From Mariaggregatimicrobium sp964498785 (GTDB taxonomy: Bacteria; Zhuqueibacterota; Zhuqueibacteria; Thermofontimicrobiales; Thiofontviventaceae): a DNA stretch of 19,383 nt. The stretch covers positions 1 through 19,383 of the forward strand of contig CAZCJL010000119.1 in the NCBI GenBank assembly GCA_964498785.1, written 5' to 3'. A model generated the notes under the pieces. That model did not search any database, was not told the DNA's origin, and was given only the letters and a program-made list of their open reading frames with translations. The position numbers and the translations under genes were made by a program. This document shows positions 17,421 to 19,383 of the stretch, piece by piece (position 1 is the first letter of the stretch; each line of letters begins with the position of its first letter).

Positions 17421-17589
17421 GAGTTAAAAATATTCGATTTTCTTTCATCTCAAATTCAATAACAATTGGATCATCGTCCCCTGATAAACTCACATCTTGT
17501 ATTTGTAATATATCAATTTCTGGATTTGTTAACGCGATCCCTCTTATAATGTTATTATTAAAATTCTCATCAGCTAAAAAGCGGAGCAT
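17374..17589 (-). pseudogene. DUF5615 PIN-like toxin, C-terminally truncated by the repeat element
   Basis: 71 codons. FLADENFNNNIIRGI (4-18), IQDVSLSGDDDP (30-41) and RIFLTHD (52-58) are the conserved motifs of DUF5615 (PIN-like, Mut7-C related) proteins, with acidic residues Asp7, Glu8 and Asp58 where the nuclease site lies. Family members normally run 110-120 residues. Here the native sequence stops at His57 (codon 17421-17419); from there the codons come from the repeat element (VVEKACFSRIPNA, stop at 17374). ATG 17589 follows the DUF433 stop by 2 bp, with AAGGGA upstream. DUF433/DUF5615 pairs are known as type II toxin-antitoxin-like modules. Loss of about 45 C-terminal residues probably makes it inactive. 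Confidence 0.7.
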
Positions 17590-17591
17590 CG

Positions 17592-17846
17592 TTATTTCCC
17601 TTTTCTTCGGCGATTTGTTAATCGTTCTCGAATATCCCGGATATTAAAGTGTGAATGAATATCTTGTTCCATCTTTTCAGCGGACTGCTGGCGTTCATAA
17701 AGATACGACTCCACCTGTTCCTTGTTATTAAGATAATAACTAATTGCTGCGTAAACATCGGCGAGTTTTAAAACAGGGAATTGATACACTAGTTCTTCAC
17801 AAGTCGATCCATTATAAAAAGATCTCCCAATTATATATTTTACAAC
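17592..17846 (-). pseudogene. DUF433 antitoxin, N-terminally truncated
   Basis: The reading YNGSTCEELVYQFPVLKL followed by ADVYAAISYYL fits the second half of DUF433 (usual form NG.TxEEL...FPxLxLxDVYAAI.YY). This frame is open from 17846, after TGA at 17849-17847, to the stop at 17592. The first ~25 residues of the family, with the GKPxIxGTR motif, are missing, and no ATG is in frame: translation could begin only at GTG 17789, which would drop more of the helix-turn-helix. An ATG at 17812 (context GGGAG ... ATAATGG) is out of frame and stops after seven codons. The tail is basic (RLTNRRRKGK). A good promoter still precedes it. It was the antitoxin partner of the adjacent DUF5615 toxin; both look decayed. 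Confidence 0.65.
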
Positions 17847-17853
17847 TCAACAT

Positions 17854-17882
17854 AACATAATACTTTTTTCTTAATTTGTCAA
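17854..17882 (-). promoter_or_regulatory. Sigma70-like promoter of the DUF433/DUF5615 pair
   Basis: TTGACA (17882-17877), 17-nt spacer, TATGTT (17859-17854) on the minus strand. The -35 is perfect and the -10 matches at 4 of 6. The expected start of transcription is near 17847, almost at the edge of the surviving antitoxin frame, so the missing N-terminal part may have been removed by an event joining this promoter to the truncated gene. Confidence 0.6.
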
Positions 17883-17983
17883 TATCAAATAGAGAAGTCT
17901 ATGAATCAATAGGACGGTATTCATATTGGTCTGTAATGAAGCCACAGTTTTTTTGAGCTTTATTAAGTCATTAATTTAAGCAT

Positions 17984-18017
17984 AAAAAAATGCGACCTTC
18001 AACGAACAGATCGCATT
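17984..18017 (-). terminator. Rho-independent terminator downstream of the PEP-CTERM gene
   Basis: Read on the minus strand, AATGCGATCT and AGGTCGCATT pair over 10 bp (one G-T pair) around a 9-base loop and run into seven T residues. It is orientated to end transcription from the PEP-CTERM gene, whose stop is 212 nt upstream; the repeat element at 18066-18206 lies between them. Confidence 0.7.
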
Positions 18018-18065
18018 ATTCAAAAACTCTAAAAGATTATCTATCCTGTATTATTCACAAAACGT

Positions 18066-18206
18066 GCCACAGAAGCACAGAGGTCACAGAGAAACAACAA
18101 CCTATGTGCATATTACTTTTCGAACTGAGTTAAGAAAAATTCGAGTTGCTATTGTTTGCGAAACGTTTTGAAAATAAAAACGCTGTGTACTCTGAGCCTC
18201 TGTGGC
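18066..18206. repeat. CACAGAG-type inverted-repeat element
   Basis: Arms at 18066-18089 (beginning GCCACAGAAGCACAGAG) and 18183-18206 (ending AGCCTCTGTGGC) are reverse complements at 20 of 24 positions, 93 bp apart. Variants of GCCACAGAG..CACAGAG are, to my knowledge, frequent dispersed repeats in environmental bacterial genomes. The interior has no coding potential. It sits between the PEP-CTERM gene and its terminator, which suggests insertion. Confidence 0.55.
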
Positions 18207-18228
18207 TATGATTTTTCAGGCTATATTG

Positions 18229-18717
18229 TTATTTCTTGAAACGTCGCCTGATAAAAACGATTCCAAAAAGTCCGGCGCCAAGTAACAGAAAAGTTGATGG
18301 TTCCGGAACCGGAGTATAATCAATTTCTAAAGTTGATCTGTCAACATAAAAGTCACCTAATATAGAAGCAATCGATACGGTAAACTCACCATCTTCAAGC
18401 CAACTTGCATCCACCTGATAAGAATGAGAACCCATATCGATTTCACCGAAATCCCAGGTACCATCTTCTGCCCAACCAAATGCCAGCTCCCAACCATCGA
18501 GAAAACCACCATCATCATGCAGATCAACAGTTAAAACTCCGCTGTTGATTGTTGAATAAGGTGGAACAAAATCAAATTCATGTGTATAGCTATACACTTC
18601 AAACCAACCGACATAGTGATTCAAATTAAGTTGATCTGTTAAAACCGTAGCCTTAGAAGCATTCGCGATACTAAAAATAACTGCTGCAACACACAAAAAC
18701 ATAAATACTTTTTTCAT
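18229..18717 (-). CDS. PEP-CTERM sorting-domain protein
   Basis: 162 aa from ATG 18717, chosen because AAGGAGA lies 8 nt upstream and a signal peptide starts there (MKKVFMFLCVAAVIFSIANA); a start 42 bp further up would put extra residues before the signal. The middle is a beta-rich, Asp/Gly/Trp-rich domain (VDLHDDGGFLDGWELAFGWA, EDGTWDFGEIDMGSHSYQVD, ILGDFYVDRSTLEIDY) seen in many PEP-CTERM proteins, function unknown. The end is the complete sorting signal: VPEPST (137-142), a hydrophobic span and an RRRFKK tail. In exosortase systems the signal is cut at PEP and the protein is handed to the cell surface, often with exopolysaccharide. No exosortase gene is in the window. The gene stands alone, with an inverted repeat in its leader and a terminator downstream. 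Confidence 0.88.
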   Translation of the reverse strand: MKKVFMFLCVAAVIFSIANASKATVLTDQLNLNHYVGWFEVYSYTHEFDFVPPYSTINSGVLTVDLHDDGGFLDGWELAFGWAEDGTWDFGEIDMGSHSYQVDASWLEDGEFTVSIASILGDFYVDRSTLEIDYTPVPEPSTFLLLGAGLFGIVFIRRRFKK

Positions 18718-18739
18718 AAGAAATGTCTCCTTATTTTTT

Positions 18740-18801
18740 GAAACCAGGATAATTAACATGTTTGAAACTTACTCTCTCTAATTTTCAATTAGCCTGGTTT
18801 T
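18740..18801. promoter_or_regulatory. Long inverted repeat upstream of the PEP-CTERM gene
   Basis: Arms GAAACCAGGATAATT (18740-18754) and AATTAGCCTGGTTTT (18787-18801) pair at 13 of 15 positions across 32 bp, and a smaller inner pair CTAATT/AATTAG sits beside the right arm. The left arm ends just before the AAGGAGA ribosome site. It could be a paired operator or a leader-RNA hairpin; I see no promoter boxes good enough to decide. Confidence 0.45.
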
Positions 18802-18838
18802 ACAAGTTGGATGAGGTCAAAATATTTTTAATTTATTT

Positions 18839-18939
18839 ATGATGTGGTTGATTTAGTCAGTTATCATAAATTTTGATAATGTTAATATTGTACTTACGCA
18901 TTGGGAATTCTTGAAAACAGGCTTTTTCAACAACATCAT
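18839..18939. repeat. MITE-like element, copy 2
   Basis: Same element as 17319-17420, same orientation, 101 bp. If the element proper is 18841-18937 (GATGTGG ... AACATC), the 6-bp flanks ATTTAT at 18835-18840 and 18938-18943 are identical, a possible target-site duplication, though in AT-rich DNA. Its inner palindrome has one arm end changed (TGATAAT). Confidence 0.65.
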
Positions 18940-19383
18940 TTATTACTTTTCTTTTATTAGAAATTTAGCTGAGTAAAATTTCATTCGAGAGAGCATTATT
19001 AAACGCTTCTAATTTCATACCATAAAATCAATAAATTTATAAATGTATAATAAACAGAAAAATAGGTTGTTTAATTGTTTTACTTGTTGGGTGGATGTTT
19101 GTAGTTTTTATGTAAAATATTTACAAAAATAAAAAGATCTTTATAATATCAATAAATATAATGAAATACACTGTTCAATAACTTTACATAATTTTATGAT
19201 TTATTTCAATCGAGCATATCTTTGGCAATTTAAGTAAAAATGGCAAAGGGTTTCAATTGTAAAGTAGAAAGTAAATTCAACGATAACATATAAATGTAAA
19301 GAAAATTTTAGATTAATAAAAAAAATAATGTATCTTCTCAATATTTTATGGTAGATATGGGCGCTTGCCGCTATGTCGTATTT
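18940..19383. other. AT-rich gene-free right end
   Basis: Mostly long A/T tracts without genes, clear promoters or terminators. Base composition changes in the last ~35 bases (GGGCGCTTGCCGCTATG), where a new gene or repeat may begin. A plus-strand ATG at 19350 and a minus-strand frame open at the edge both exist, but too little is visible to call either. Confidence 0.45.

Larger units (their letters stand above)
17883..18228. other. Gene-free stretch between the toxin-antitoxin remnant and the PEP-CTERM gene
   Basis: No gene. It holds the terminator at 17984-18017 and the inverted-repeat element at 18066-18206, both listed separately; the remainder is AT-rich without visible structure. Confidence 0.6.

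Noticed and set aside
17319..18939. Composite transposon formed by the two repeat copies
   Set aside because: Neither copy encodes a transposase and the segment between shows no common target duplication.
19325..19383. Partial gene at the right edge (minus frame KYDIAASAHIYHKI..., or plus ATG at 19350)
   Set aside because: The minus frame passes into low-complexity AT-rich sequence and the plus frame has only 12 codons and no ribosome site.
1..19383. CRISPR arrays, tRNA and rRNA genes
   Set aside because: I saw no regularly spaced repeats and no recognisable tRNA or rRNA segments on reading both strands.

Overview
The window looks like chromosomal DNA of an FCB-superphylum bacterium near the candidate phylum KSB1 / Calditrichota. 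Three products end in a 'YPNP(F/M)...GVYF' type A sorting domain of the type IX secretion kind (1549-2657, 4837-8634, 9781-11673), and one ends in a PEP-CTERM anchor (18229-18717). The DNA is moderately AT-rich with sigma70-like promoters. This assignment is inferred from gene content only.

Left part, minus strand, read from 8634 down to 1: a large secreted gingipain-type (C25) cysteine peptidase, an HprK-like P-loop kinase, a PqqD/RRE-type peptide-binding protein and a radical SAM/SPASM enzyme form one compact unit with gaps or overlaps of 7, -59 and -17 bp. A LamG + sorting-domain gene follows directly but is broken by a frameshift and an in-frame TAG. Beyond it (1293-1438) lies a short broken frame with a good ribosome binding site and a Lys-rich, YxxPx-type leader-like stretch, which could be the remnant of a modified-peptide precursor. 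Kinase + RRE + radical SAM + protease resembles a peptide (RiPP-like) modification locus. This is the most interesting part of the window. A secreted trimeric-fibre-like protein with an S74 intramolecular chaperone runs off the left edge.

Middle, plus strand: a YqeK-like HD phosphohydrolase (8970-9590), then a sulfatase (9781-11673) with a Tat signal, a Cys-type formylglycine motif and a C-terminal sorting domain, preceded by a promoter and a perfect hyphenated palindrome. Convergent to it is a minus-strand operon (16893 to 11697): an active M16 zinc peptidase, its catalytically dead M16 partner, and an 808-residue membrane protein of unknown function.

Right part (about 16.9-19.4 kb) is a sparse, AT-rich, repeat-laden accessory region. 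It holds a degraded DUF433/DUF5615 toxin-antitoxin pair. The toxin gene is cut at its THD motif by a ~100-bp element with 13-bp terminal inverted repeats, and a near-identical second copy lies 1.5 kb away. The region also holds a CACAGAG-type inverted-repeat element, a clear intrinsic terminator, a widespread GCAGGAAT-type palindrome, and a PEP-CTERM protein gene with a long inverted repeat in its leader region.
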